The notes: generated by a model not told the origin, from the letters alone. A stretch of DNA of 50,888 bases from Methylococcaceae bacterium UBA7658 (GCA_002483425.1 DLHW01000069.1:1-50888), one strand, 5' to 3'. Counted from the first letter of the stretch, positions 10,455-18,780 are shown. Made by a program: numbers and translations.

Positions 10455-11421
10455 AATCGTCCTCTTTTACTTTTCGGTTTTTAAACTCTATTTGTTCCAG
10501 CATATCCTGAACGGTTGCCTCCAAGTCGTACTTGGGTTGCCAGCCCCATTCAGATCGAGCGGCGCTGTCATCCATGTGCATGGGCCAGGAATCGGCAATG
10601 GCTTGCCGGACTGGATCGATAGTGTAAGCAATCGTAAAATCAGGCAGATGTTTTTGTATTTCCGCGGCCAGCTGCGCAGGCGTAAAACTCATGGCCGTCA
10701 CATTGAATGCATTACGATGATTTAATTTGTCACTGTCCGCTTCCATCAGGGCGATAGCGGCGGAAACGGCATCCGGCATGTACATCATGTCCAATTGGGT
10801 ATCCGCCCGAAGAAAGCAATCATAATGCCGGTTTTTTACCGCCGCATAAAAAATATCGACCGCATAATCGGTTGTCCCTCCGCCCGGCAAGGCTTTGTTG
10901 GAAATCAGCCCCGGATAACGCAAACCGCGTGTATCTATGCCATAGTGATGGTGGTAATACTCGCATAGCAACTCGCCAGACACTTTGGTGATGCCATAAA
11001 GTGATTTTGGCCGTTGAATAGTGTCTTGCGGCGTATCGAAACGGGGCGTTTCGGGGCCGAATGCGCCTATTGAGCTTGGAAAAAATACTGCACAATGGTA
11101 GATTCGAGCAGCTTCTAAAACATTAAGAAGTCCATTTATATTGATGTCCCAAGCCTCAAGCGGTGAGGTTTCTGCCACGGCGGAAAGCAATGCAGCCAAG
11201 TGAAAAATCGTGTCGCAATGATAGTCTTTAACGATTTGAATGAGTGCGGAAGCATCACGAATGTCGAAATGAAAATAAAGCCCTGACTGTGACAAGTCAG
11301 TTGGTGGCTGGCTGATATGCCCGGCAGCGATTACATAAGCCGCGCCATAGCGCTCACGCAGTGCCTGTGTCAGCTCAACGCCAATTTGGCCGGTTGCCCC
11401 GGTTACCAGTATTTTTTTCAT
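10441..11421 (-). CDS. L-threonine 3-dehydrogenase, epimerase-like SDR type
   Basis: NAD-dependent oxidation of L-threonine to 2-amino-3-oxobutyrate. This is the short-chain-dehydrogenase/UDP-galactose-epimerase-like form of threonine dehydrogenase, unrelated to the zinc-dependent Tdh of E. coli. Features seen are the Rossmann motif GATGQIGVEL at residues 8-17, HLAALLSAVAE (the SDR NAD-binding strand), the catalytic SS...YGITK (Tyr-x-x-x-Lys) near residue 140, GLRYPGLIS and the substrate-loop DMMYMPDA near residue 205. I chose the ATG at 11421; an in-frame TTG lies one codon earlier. It is the first gene of the minus-strand run with kbl, gcvT and gcvP, which fixes the pathway. UDP-sugar epimerase is the alternative, but context disfavours it. 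Confidence 0.9.
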   Translation of the reverse strand: MKKILVTGATGQIGVELTQALRERYGAAYVIAAGHISQPPTDLSQSGLYFHFDIRDASALIQIVKDYHCDTIFHLAALLSAVAETSPLEAWDININGLLNVLEAARIYHCAVFFPSSIGAFGPETPRFDTPQDTIQRPKSLYGITKVSGELLCEYYHHHYGIDTRGLRYPGLISNKALPGGGTTDYAVDIFYAAVKNRHYDCFLRADTQLDMMYMPDAVSAAIALMEADSDKLNHRNAFNVTAMSFTPAQLAAEIQKHLPDFTIAYTIDPVRQAIADSWPMHMDDSAARSEWGWQPKYDLEATVQDMLEQIEFKNRKVKEDDYVAG

Positions 11422-11663
11422 CAAGGCACACGCCTTTTTCTATTATTATTTCCCATTATTGTTTTTTATCCTGAGAAAAACTTGTGCCAGGAGCTAGGAA
11501 GGTTGGTTTCGCACAACTTAAATTAGATATGTTGTTGGCTGTCGTATTCTTTCCCATTTTCATTTATGACCGAAAAATTAAAGAATTGTTGCGATACCGA
11601 TTTTTTTATAAAAATCATCTGCAAAGGCCACTGACGGTCAAAAGGGTTTTCATTATGGTTAAA

Positions 11664-12035
11664 TCAAAGCCGTCCACTGAGCATTAATCGGCGGGTAATT
11701 TGCCAATGGTAGATTTTGGCGATCATGGGACAGAGCAGCGGCAAACCGATCAACCAAGCCAATGGTTTCAACAACGGCACTTTGCCCATCAATAGGATAT
11801 AGGCATCCAGTTCGGAAAGAATTCTTTGATTTTCATCCTGGACGTGCAGTTCAGTCAATGCCTTATGGGGATCAATTCCGACTTCACGTAACAACTCTTC
11901 TTGCCCAGTGATGTCAGTCCAGCAGACATAAGCGCCTGACTTTCCAGCGAGTTTTTCGTAGGTAAGCCTGTCCTGAACACATTTGGGGCAAGCGCCGTCG
12001 TAATACACAATAATTTTAGGTTTGTCTTGACTCAT
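11664..12035 (-). CDS. DCC-family thiol-disulfide oxidoreductase-like protein (DUF393)
   Basis: A small protein with the DUF393 hallmark YYDGACPKCVQDR near its N terminus: Asp-x-x-Cys-Pro-Lys-Cys, a thioredoxin-like CxxC after the first beta strand. The family is predicted to act on thiols or disulfides; its substrates are mostly unknown. The reading frame is open to 12134, but the first 33 codons of that version overlap the divergent arginase start and do not resemble the family. I place the start at the ATG at 12035 (MSQDKPKIIVYYDG), giving about 123 residues. The C-terminal part (KPLAWLIGLPLLCPMIAKIYHW) is hydrophobic and may associate with the membrane. It is divergent from arginase, with under 100 bases between starts. 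Confidence 0.85.
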   Translation of the reverse strand: MSQDKPKIIVYYDGACPKCVQDRLTYEKLAGKSGAYVCWTDITGQEELLREVGIDPHKALTELHVQDENQRILSELDAYILLMGKVPLLKPLAWLIGLPLLCPMIAKIYHWQITRRLMLSGRL

Positions 12036-12119
12036 CTCATCTTTTTTGGGTCTAAACAATAACAAATTAGACAGGAAAGTTTCCAGTATTCTCAAAAAAC
12101 ATTGGGTTGAGGTTATCTT

Positions 12120-13214
12120 ATGGTTGCCGTACAAACTTTAGGCGTAGTTTCATGCTTGGGCGGGCCGATGCATTACTGTGGTTTTGCGGCAGAAATGTTA
12201 CGTGACCTATTTAATGAATCTTTGAACAAGTTGACTCCGTTCGTGGTTCGACAAGCTCCGTACGAACGGAATCAACAGCTTACCGTTCGCCCTGAACCTG
12301 TCGTAGGACTTAATCAGAGATTGTTTAAGGTACAAAAACAAAACCGTTTGCAGCTCCAGTGGCAACTACTCTATCCTGAATCGCAAGGTTCAAAAGAAGA
12401 CAAATTAGCCAATCTTAACAAGGCTATCAGCCAGTTTACCGAAGGCCGGACAAAAGAGAACCAACGCTTTCTTGTCATCGGTGGCGACCATTCCTGTGCG
12501 ATGGGGACATGGGCTGGTGTTTTAAATGCTATGCAACAATCCGATAAATTCGGCTTGATCTGGCTGGATGCACACATGGACGCACATACTTTCACTACGT
12601 CGCCATCCGGCAATGTTCATGGTATGCCGGTGGCTGCGCTGTTAGGCAAGGCGGATGGTAAGCTGGCAGCGCTTTACCCAAGTTCTCGTGTTGTCAATGT
12701 GGCTAACCTTATTCTGATCGGGATTAGAAATTATGAACAGGAAGAATACGGCTTATTAAAGCAAGCAGGCGTAAAAATTGTTTTTGCCAACCAAATGAAT
12801 GGGATTGGTTCTGCGTTAATTAAAGCTATCGACTTTCTAAGCCAAAAATGCCAAACCATTGGCATCAGCATTGACTTGGATGTTATCGATCCAACAGATG
12901 CACCCGGCGTTGAAACACCCGTGTGCGGCGGCATTAAAGCCAAAGAATTGCTTGCCGCGCTATCTTTGATTCACCGGCATCCAAAGGTCTGCGGCCTGGA
13001 AATAAGCGAATTTACGCCCGAACATGATGTCAACAATCTTACCTTGTACTTGATGAAGGCTTTGATTGAGGCTTTCTACGGTGAACCTGAACGCTCGCCT
13101 GTTTCAAGCAAACCAAATAAGTTTTTAGGATCTATAAGTTCAGGAATTAAAGGCAAAGCTGTCCCTAGCCGATATTCTTGTGCCAAGTCAAAGACAGTAC
13201 GGAGTACCGAGTAA
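12120..13214 (+). CDS. arginase-family hydrolase with an in-frame palindromic-repeat insertion
   Basis: Ureohydrolase fold, likely arginase: arginine to ornithine plus urea with a dinuclear manganese centre. Metal-binding motifs are all visible: GGDHS near residue 122, DAHMDAH near 150, and SIDLDVIDP near 256. The start has gaggt eight bases upstream. Residues about 38-63 (LTPFVVRQAPYERN...RPEPVVG) are encoded by a palindromic repeat (12237-12309) inserted without breaking the frame, between the N-terminal helix and the LLYPE strand. The C terminus, after EAFYGEPE, runs about 139 bases into the convergent ornithine cyclodeaminase gene and is unlike an arginase tail, so a former stop may have been lost. 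The neighbouring cyclodeaminase supports arginase over agmatinase or formiminoglutamase. Confidence 0.88.
   Translation: MVAVQTLGVVSCLGGPMHYCGFAAEMLRDLFNESLNKLTPFVVRQAPYERNQQLTVRPEPVVGLNQRLFKVQKQNRLQLQWQLLYPESQGSKEDKLANLNKAISQFTEGRTKENQRFLVIGGDHSCAMGTWAGVLNAMQQSDKFGLIWLDAHMDAHTFTTSPSGNVHGMPVAALLGKADGKLAALYPSSRVVNVANLILIGIRNYEQEEYGLLKQAGVKIVFANQMNGIGSALIKAIDFLSQKCQTIGISIDLDVIDPTDAPGVETPVCGGIKAKELLAALSLIHRHPKVCGLEISEFTPEHDVNNLTLYLMKALIEAFYGEPERSPVSSKPNKFLGSISSGIKGKAVPSRYSCAKSKTVRSTE
12237..12309. repeat. palindromic repeat inside the arginase gene
   Basis: Two linked hairpin-type segments. The arms ccgttcgt (12237-12244) and acgaacgg (12262-12269) enclose ggttcgacaagctcc. A second half-site ccgttcgccctgaacctg begins at 12283 and ends in tcgtagg. 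This has the form of the dispersed 'ccgttcgccctga...gtcgaagg' repeats found between genes in many gammaproteobacteria. Here it lies within a coding sequence. Confidence 0.75.
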
Positions 13215-14107
13215 TCTTCTAAAGCAAAACCAACGGAATCAAACAGAATAATCTCATTAATATCTTGCCTTCCAGGCTTATGCTTGCAGACCAATTCCCA
13301 CAATTCGGCATAGATGCGATTGGTTGGACATTGTTGCACTTCGCCTTCTACCAGGGTTTGTGGCCCGTATTCGACGACCACTTTGACTTGATTTAAGAAT
13401 TCAGCGGACAGTTCGGTCTTCCCCGGACAATCGCCGCCCATCGCCAATATGAAAGCACCTGGAGCAATGTCTTCAAAATTCAACAAGGATTGCCGCTTTT
13501 TGGCGGCGGTCGCCGTAATCACAATATCAGCATGACGTACGGCTTCGGTAATACTACCGCAAGGGATTAGTCTAAACTGCCGTCCGTCAAGGTTTTTGGT
13601 AAACTTGCCCATAGCCTGGGGATCAATATCATAAAAACGGACTTCCACAAGCGGGAAAAAAGCGGCGAATGCTGTCACCTGGAATTCAGATTGCGCGCCA
13701 GTGCCGATAATAGCCAAAGTTTTCGACTCTTTACGGGCGAGATACTTTGCTGCCAGGACTCCGGTTGCCGCTGTCCTCATCGCGGTCAATAAAGTCATTT
13801 CGCTGATCATTAGCGGATAGCCAGTCGCAACTTCGCTTAATAAGCCGATGGCAACAACGCTGAGCTTGCATTTAAGCGGGTTACCAGGATGGCCGTTGAC
13901 ATATTTGAAAGCGTACAGTTGTTGATTGGCGCAGGGCATCAATTCGATAACGCCATGCGGATAATGCGTCGCGTGGCGCGGCGATAATCTAAATTCTTTC
14001 CAACGGCTAAAGTCTTCCTCTAATGCGGCTGTAACACGCTTAAAAAAACGCTCCAGGCCAATATGTTCGATCAGTTTTTGGATGTCTGATACCGTAATAA
14101 TTTTCAT
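13076..14107 (-). CDS. ornithine cyclodeaminase family protein
   Basis: NAD-binding enzyme of the ornithine cyclodeaminase/mu-crystallin family, likely converting ornithine to proline and ammonia. The 343 residues fit. Visible features are RLSPRHATHYPHG and ELMPCANQQLYAFKYVNGHPGNP in the substrate domain, the conserved MTLLTAMRTAATGVLAAKYLA near residue 110, the dinucleotide-binding AIIGTGAQSEFQ near residue 135, ADIVITATA, and GDCPGKTEL with the catalytic-type Asp near residue 225. It is convergent with arginase and overlaps its 3' end by 139 bases. The pairing supports an arginine-ornithine-proline route that PutA (38.8-41.9 kb) could continue. Delta1-pyrroline-2-carboxylate reductase or alanine dehydrogenase are family alternatives. 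No clear Shine-Dalgarno sequence is seen. Confidence 0.88.
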   Translation of the reverse strand: MKIITVSDIQKLIEHIGLERFFKRVTAALEEDFSRWKEFRLSPRHATHYPHGVIELMPCANQQLYAFKYVNGHPGNPLKCKLSVVAIGLLSEVATGYPLMISEMTLLTAMRTAATGVLAAKYLARKESKTLAIIGTGAQSEFQVTAFAAFFPLVEVRFYDIDPQAMGKFTKNLDGRQFRLIPCGSITEAVRHADIVITATAAKKRQSLLNFEDIAPGAFILAMGGDCPGKTELSAEFLNQVKVVVEYGPQTLVEGEVQQCPTNRIYAELWELVCKHKPGRQDINEIILFDSVGFALEDYSVLRTVFDLAQEYRLGTALPLIPELIDPKNLFGLLETGERSGSP

Positions 14108-14228
14108 AATTAATAGCGTTTAGCAACGTATAAATTTTGGGCTGCCTGCGCCCTTGGTCGCAATCGGCTAAGAAGATAGCAATCATTATTCTTAATTAGA
14201 TTGCGCTGTTTTTTTCTTAACGCTTTAT

Positions 14229-14258
14229 TTGACAATCATTTTTAATTTTTGCTTAATA
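14229..14258 (+). promoter_or_regulatory. candidate sigma-70 promoter upstream of the PAS kinase
   Basis: TTGACA at 14229-14234 and TTAATA at 14253-14258, 18 bases apart, in an AT-rich stretch of the 322-bp gap before the kinase. The match is good by eye but unproven. Nothing else gene-like is visible between 14108 and 14429. Confidence 0.35.
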
Positions 14259-14429
14259 TCGATACGTATATTTAACCTGCCTTGCAACCAGATGAAGAAA
14301 TCCGCCAATTGATATTCTTTTGGGTTATTCCAAGTCCTCTGAATTACTGCATGCCTTATTCACAACTTTCAGCTTATGTTTTGCTATCAACCTTAACTCC
14401 GCCATGAATTTACACAGTGCCACGCTTGG

Positions 14430-15389
14430 ATGAACGTTTCCAGCCTTACGAGAAAATCTGTTTTATTCTATTTTGATAAGCAGCCGAATTGGATTAAGTA
14501 CGGCTTAACGTTAAGCTTGGTGATTATTGCCGCTGTTGGAACCCGGAATATCCCTGTGATCGGCCAACGCGCCGTGTTCTTATTGTTTTTTTTCGCGATT
14601 ATTCAAAGCGCTTATTGGTTCGGGAAGGGCTCTGCCATCCTCGCGCTGATTTTATCCTTTATTGTGGTCAATGACCTTGTGATGCTGCCCCTTTGGGCTT
14701 CAAGCCCGCAAGATGCCATCATTCTAAACGTTGGTTTCAGCCTTTTAGCGGTTGTTTTCGTTGCTACAACCAGCTTCCACAGAAACTTGACTGTCGACTT
14801 GCTAGTAAAACAGCAGGATTTAGACCATGCGGAAATCATTGGCATGATCGGCAACTGGCGGATGGATGTGCTGCGTAACAAATTGGACTGGTCAGACGAA
14901 AATCACCGTATTTTTGGCCTCCCCAAAGGAAGGCCGATGACCTATGAAACATTTCTTGCCACCATTCATCCAAAAGACCGGGACTATGTCGACCAAAAAT
15001 GGCAAGCGGCGCTGAGAGGCGAGCCTTACGACATAGAACACCGGATTATCGTAGCAGACAAAGTGAAATGGGTGCGCGAACGGGCTGAACTGGAATTTGA
15101 TAATAAAGGAAATTTACTGGGTGGATTCGGCACTACCCAAGACATCACTGACCTTAAGCTGATTCAACAAAAGCTGTTGGAGAATGAACTGCGTTATATT
15201 GGAATTGTTGAGTCGTCAATGGATGCGATGATCACAATTGACGGCGACCAAAATATTTTGATTTTTAACTCCGCAGCAGAACTTATGTTTGGCTGTAAGG
15301 CGGAAGAGGTTCTTGGAAATAATATCGGGCGTTTTATACCTGAGCAGTTTCGTCACAGCCATGGCATTTACATTAGTACTTTCGGGTAA
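14430..15389 (+). CDS. multi-PAS sensor histidine kinase, N-terminal part ending in a premature TAA
   Basis: Membrane sensor part of a FixL-like kinase. Residues about 20-115 contain several hydrophobic segments (a DUF4118/MASE-like membrane domain). A PAS/PAC module follows (NWRMDVLRNKLDWSDENHRIFGL ... DKVKWVRERAELEF, residues about 145-245), and a second PAS begins at ENELRYIGIVESSMDAM. Translation stops at TAA (15387-15389) inside that PAS, just after HGIYISTFG. Reading through gives AGVTSRK then the ORF at 15411 in the same frame. Homologous PAS domains commonly read FGETGVTSR here, so the stop replaces a glutamate codon (GAA to TAA). The truncated product would be a membrane PAS protein without kinase activity. 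Confidence 0.88.
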   Translation: MNVSSLTRKSVLFYFDKQPNWIKYGLTLSLVIIAAVGTRNIPVIGQRAVFLLFFFAIIQSAYWFGKGSAILALILSFIVVNDLVMLPLWASSPQDAIILNVGFSLLAVVFVATTSFHRNLTVDLLVKQQDLDHAEIIGMIGNWRMDVLRNKLDWSDENHRIFGLPKGRPMTYETFLATIHPKDRDYVDQKWQAALRGEPYDIEHRIIVADKVKWVRERAELEFDNKGNLLGGFGTTQDITDLKLIQQKLLENELRYIGIVESSMDAMITIDGDQNILIFNSAAELMFGCKAEEVLGNNIGRFIPEQFRHSHGIYISTFG

Positions 15390-15410
15390 GCCGGCGTTAC
15401 CAGCCGAAAA

Positions 15411-17822
15411 ATGGGCAAATTGGGCGCTGTTTTGGGTTTGCGGTCCAATGGCGAGGAGTTTCCCATTGAAGCATCTATTTCGTACTGCGAAATTAATGGC
15501 AAGAAAATGTTTACCACTATCATGCGGGATGTTACCGACCGTCAGCAGGCAGAACTAGCATTAAGAGGGCAACTGAAGCTTCAAGATCAACTGGCCAAGA
15601 TTGCGGCATCGGTACCTGGACTCATTTGTTCTTTTAGGATGGGCCCCGACGGTTCATCTCAAATGCCCTACGCCAGCCCTGCGGTCGAATCCGTTTTTGG
15701 ACTTAGCACCGAAACCCTATCAGAGGATTTCAACCCCGTTTTTGCTCGTATCCATCCTGACGACATCGGCAACGTTAATGCAACGACCGCCGAGTCCGCC
15801 CGTACCTTAGAGCCTTGGCAAGGCGCGTTTCGTTATAATCATCCCAACAAAGGTGAAATTTGGCTCGAAAGCCATTCCATACCCCAACATGAGGCAGACG
15901 GTAGCATTCTTTGGCAGGGTTATGTTCAGGACATCACTCGCCGCAAACTTGCTGAACAGGCATTACAAGAACGGGAAAACGAATTACAGCTGATTATGAA
16001 CGCTACGCCGGCCCTGATTTCTTACTTGGACACCGATTTCAGGTATTTGCGGGTCAATAAGACCTACGAAAACTGGTTTTGCTTGCATTCGGAACAGATC
16101 ATCGGACATGCAGCGCAGAAAATTATCGGTGAAAAAGCCTGGGGCATCGTTAGCCCCAATCTCGAGCGGGCGCGGTCGGGCGAGCGGGTCAGCTTCGATT
16201 ACCAAATTCCTTACGGGACAGGTAAGCCACGCTGGGTACATGGCAATTATATTCCCGACAAGGATGCAAATGGCAATGTCAAAGGGATCGTAGTGCATGT
16301 CACCGATATTGAAGACAGAAAACAAGCGGAACTGGAACGGCAAAAATTTGTCTCCCTCGCGGATAACAGCCAAGAATTCATTGGGATGTGCGACATGAAC
16401 TTCATGCCGTTCTACGTTAACGCCGCCGGGGTACGCCTGGTCGGGCTAGACAGCCTGGAACAGGCTTTAAAGACCCCCGTACAGGAATTCTTTTTTCCCG
16501 AAGACCGGACTTTCATTATTGAAGAGTTCTTCCCCCGGGTCATACGGGAAAAACACGGTGAAGTGGAAATCCGCTTCCGGCATTTCCAGACCGGAGCTGC
16601 ACTTTGGATGATTTATCACGTTTTTTATATTACCAACGACCAAGGGGAACCGATTGGGCTCGCCACCGTAAGCCGTGATATTACCTTACGCAAACAGGCG
16701 GAAGCCACGTTGCGTGAAACCGAGGAACGGCTTGCACTTGTCATCGAAGAAGTGAAAGCAGGTTACTGGGACTGGGATTTGACAACAAACAGGCTTTATT
16801 TGTCGCCCGAATGGAACCGGCAACTCGGCTTGGATGACAATGACTTGCTGCTGCAATGGGATCGGAGAAATGACCGCCTACATCCTGACGACCGTGCGTT
16901 GGTATTAGAGGCAACTGAAAACTATATTGCGGGCCGGCAACCGAATTTTGAATTACAGTTCCGCTTGCGGCACAAAGACGGTTCATACCGCTGGATTCAC
17001 TCTCGCGGCGCCTTATTACGCGACCAAGATGACAAGCCTTGCCGGATGTTAGGGCTTAACTTGGATATTACGGACTATATCAAAGAAAAGGAGCTAAACA
17101 CGCGACGCGGTGAGATGGAAAAATCATTCCAATTATATGTCGCCACCCAGACGGCGGCGGCTATCGCCCACGAGCTTAACCAGCCCCTGACGGCCATATC
17201 CTACTATGCTTATGTGGCGCAAGATGCATTGAAATCGGACAAACAGAATCCGGAAAAGCTCGCCAAAGTCATGGAAAAATGCGGCGCACAGGCGCAGCGT
17301 GCCGGTGATGTCATTAAACAATTAACGGCCTTGTTGCATAAAGGCGAGACCAGCAGCGAGCCGGTGGATATTAATAACTCGGTCAACTACGCGATTGACC
17401 TCGTGAAGGCGCAGGGACAATTGGGAGCTTGTAAAATTGAACCCAATCTTGCCGCCGGATTGCCGATGGTTATGGCCAATGCCTTGCAAGTCCAAAAAGT
17501 GTTGGTCATTTTGTTGAACAATGGTTTGGAGTCCATGCAAGAAAAGGGAAAAAGTACGGGAATAATAACAGTAACAAGCCGTCTTTCACCCCTTAACCCA
17601 GCGTTGGTGCTGTTATCGGTCTGCGACAGCGGGGTAGGTGTGCCCGACATCGACTCCTTGAATAAAATGTTCCAACCCTTTTACACTACAAAAAAGACGG
17701 GCTTAGGCATGGGGCTTGCCATCAGCCGAGCCTTGATCGAAGCCCATGGCGGAAAAATGTGGGCCGAACAAAACGCCGATTGCGGCATCAGCGTACACTT
17801 TACTTTGCCCATTGTGTCATGA
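15411..17822 (+). CDS. multi-PAS sensor histidine kinase, C-terminal part after the stop
   Basis: In-frame continuation of the interrupted kinase; the whole would be about 1,130 residues. It contains the end of the second PAS (GLRSNGEEFPIEASISY), then four more PAS/PAC modules ending in DITRRKLAEQAL, DIEDRKQAELERQ, DITLRKQAEATL and DITDYIKEKEL. The HisKA-type phosphoacceptor box IAHELNQPLTAISYY is near residue 585. The HATPase domain shows NNGLESMQ (N box), CDSGVGV (G1), FQPFYTTK (F box) and GLGMGLAISRALIEAHGGKMW (G2). The HELNQPL box and the downstream gene are typical of FixL/TodS-like kinases. No Shine-Dalgarno sequence precedes the ATG at 15411, so independent translation is doubtful. Its TGA overlaps the ATG of the response regulator. 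Confidence 0.88.
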   Translation: MGKLGAVLGLRSNGEEFPIEASISYCEINGKKMFTTIMRDVTDRQQAELALRGQLKLQDQLAKIAASVPGLICSFRMGPDGSSQMPYASPAVESVFGLSTETLSEDFNPVFARIHPDDIGNVNATTAESARTLEPWQGAFRYNHPNKGEIWLESHSIPQHEADGSILWQGYVQDITRRKLAEQALQERENELQLIMNATPALISYLDTDFRYLRVNKTYENWFCLHSEQIIGHAAQKIIGEKAWGIVSPNLERARSGERVSFDYQIPYGTGKPRWVHGNYIPDKDANGNVKGIVVHVTDIEDRKQAELERQKFVSLADNSQEFIGMCDMNFMPFYVNAAGVRLVGLDSLEQALKTPVQEFFFPEDRTFIIEEFFPRVIREKHGEVEIRFRHFQTGAALWMIYHVFYITNDQGEPIGLATVSRDITLRKQAEATLRETEERLALVIEEVKAGYWDWDLTTNRLYLSPEWNRQLGLDDNDLLLQWDRRNDRLHPDDRALVLEATENYIAGRQPNFELQFRLRHKDGSYRWIHSRGALLRDQDDKPCRMLGLNLDITDYIKEKELNTRRGEMEKSFQLYVATQTAAAIAHELNQPLTAISYYAYVAQDALKSDKQNPEKLAKVMEKCGAQAQRAGDVIKQLTALLHKGETSSEPVDINNSVNYAIDLVKAQGQLGACKIEPNLAAGLPMVMANALQVQKVLVILLNNGLESMQEKGKSTGIITVTSRLSPLNPALVLLSVCDSGVGVPDIDSLNKMFQPFYTTKKTGLGMGLAISRALIEAHGGKMWAEQNADCGISVHFTLPIVS

Positions 17823-18454
17823 AAAGCCAGCCCTGTGTTTTTATAGTCGATGATGATGAGGCGGTGCGTGACGGCCTTGCGATGGTTATCGAAACCGTCG
17901 GCCTTGACTGCCAGGCGTTTGAGAATGCGGAACGCTTTCTTGAAACTTATACGCCAGGAACGTCAGGTTGCCTGGTGCTGGACATCAACATGCCGGGTAT
18001 GAGAGGTGATGAATTACAAGCGGAACTCAACCGCCGTAATATCCGTTTGCCTATCATTTTCCTCACTTCATACGGCGACATCCCTACGAGCGTCCGCACG
18101 ATAAAAGCCGGTGCCGTGGACTTTCTGACGAAGCCCGTCAAAATTAACGAGTTGATCGAACGCATCCAAACAGAACTGCAAAACGAAGCCGAGATGCGCG
18201 AACAACATAAAGGCGAGATGGAATTACGTAACCTCTTGAATACCCTCACTCCCCGCGAAATGGATGTATTGCCGCTGACTATAGCGGGTATCCCTAATAA
18301 GGAAATAGCCCAGAAATTGGGCATCAGTTTCCGTACCGTTGAACTCCATCGCACCAATATCTTAAGAAAAACCGGGGCGGCCAATTTTCTGGAATTGGCG
18401 CGGCAGTGCGAAGCGATCCGGTTTTCATTTGAAACCAAGCGCGAAAACTCCTGA
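17819..18454 (+). CDS. FixJ-family response regulator (receiver + LuxR HTH)
   Basis: Transcription regulator paired with the kinase upstream. The ATG at 17819 overlaps the kinase stop (ATGA), implying coupled translation; the frame is open further upstream, but that part is kinase sequence. The receiver (residues 1-120) keeps the acidic pair DDDEAV, the phosphoacceptor Asp in LVLDINMPGM, the signalling Thr in IIFLTSYGD and the Lys in FLTKPV. A LuxR/GerE helix-turn-helix follows: LTPREMDVL, GIPNKEIAQKLGISFRTVELHRTNILRKTGA. Unlike its kinase, it appears intact. Targets are unknown; the genes just downstream are candidates only by position. Confidence 0.93.
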   Translation: MKSQPCVFIVDDDEAVRDGLAMVIETVGLDCQAFENAERFLETYTPGTSGCLVLDINMPGMRGDELQAELNRRNIRLPIIFLTSYGDIPTSVRTIKAGAVDFLTKPVKINELIERIQTELQNEAEMREQHKGEMELRNLLNTLTPREMDVLPLTIAGIPNKEIAQKLGISFRTVELHRTNILRKTGAANFLELARQCEAIRFSFETKRENS

Positions 18455-18474
18455 TTAATCCATATCAAGTAGTT

Positions 18475-18502
18475 GTAGGGACGCAAAACCTAGCGTCTCT
18501 AC
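18475..18502. repeat. hairpin repeat after the FixJ-like gene
   Basis: Arms gtagggacgc (18475-18484) and gcgtctctac (18493-18502) pair with a single G-T mismatch. This resembles the common dispersed 'gtagggacgcaa...' palindrome and could also slow transcription 20 bases after the regulator's stop. Confidence 0.65.
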
Positions 18503-18621
18503 ATGCCTTCGGGTACGACAACCCCAGTCAAATGGGCCGCCGCAGTTACGACTCATCTATAAAAAATTAACCTGGAGGGATGTGGATGCCCACCATCAGT
18601 CGATAAGATAATGTAAGCAGG

Positions 18622-18661
18622 CTACGTGCCAACACGTAAGAGCTTGCCCGTATGTTAATTT
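18622..18661 (+). repeat. conserved ~40-bp motif, copy 1 (after the FixJ-like regulator)
   Basis: ctacgtg, then cacgtaag, gcttgc and cgtatgtta. It aligns without gaps, at roughly three quarters identity, with 19744-19783 behind the degenerate receiver gene. The function is unknown; it may be a leftover of the duplication that created the two receivers. Confidence 0.5.
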
Positions 18662-18690
18662 GTTCCGGTATTTATTTTAATATCGACAAA

Positions 18691-18780
18691 GGCGATTCCC
18701 AAACAAACCTTTCCGAAAAGTATAACCGCTATAGGCAATAGGTTAATTACCTACCCCCTTAGGTATGGGAATCGCCTTTT
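18691..18780 (+). ncRNA. candidate small structured RNA with terminator-like end
   Basis: The 401-bp gap at 18455-18855 holds a long-range perfect pair, ggcgattccca (18691-18701) with tgggaatcgcc (18766-18776), followed directly by TTTT. The 64-base interior contains a further stem (taggt...accta around 18739-18753). The shape suits a small RNA closed by its terminal stem, or an unusual terminator. No promoter was identified with confidence. Confidence 0.3.

Noticed and set aside
11420..11440. Hairpin aaggc...gcctt followed by T's near the threonine dehydrogenase start
   Set aside because: The stem is only five base pairs and faces the wrong way to terminate any gene seen here.
11484..11687. 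67-codon plus-strand ORF
   Set aside because: No ribosome-binding site or family resemblance; it spans the gap and runs into the opposite DCC gene.
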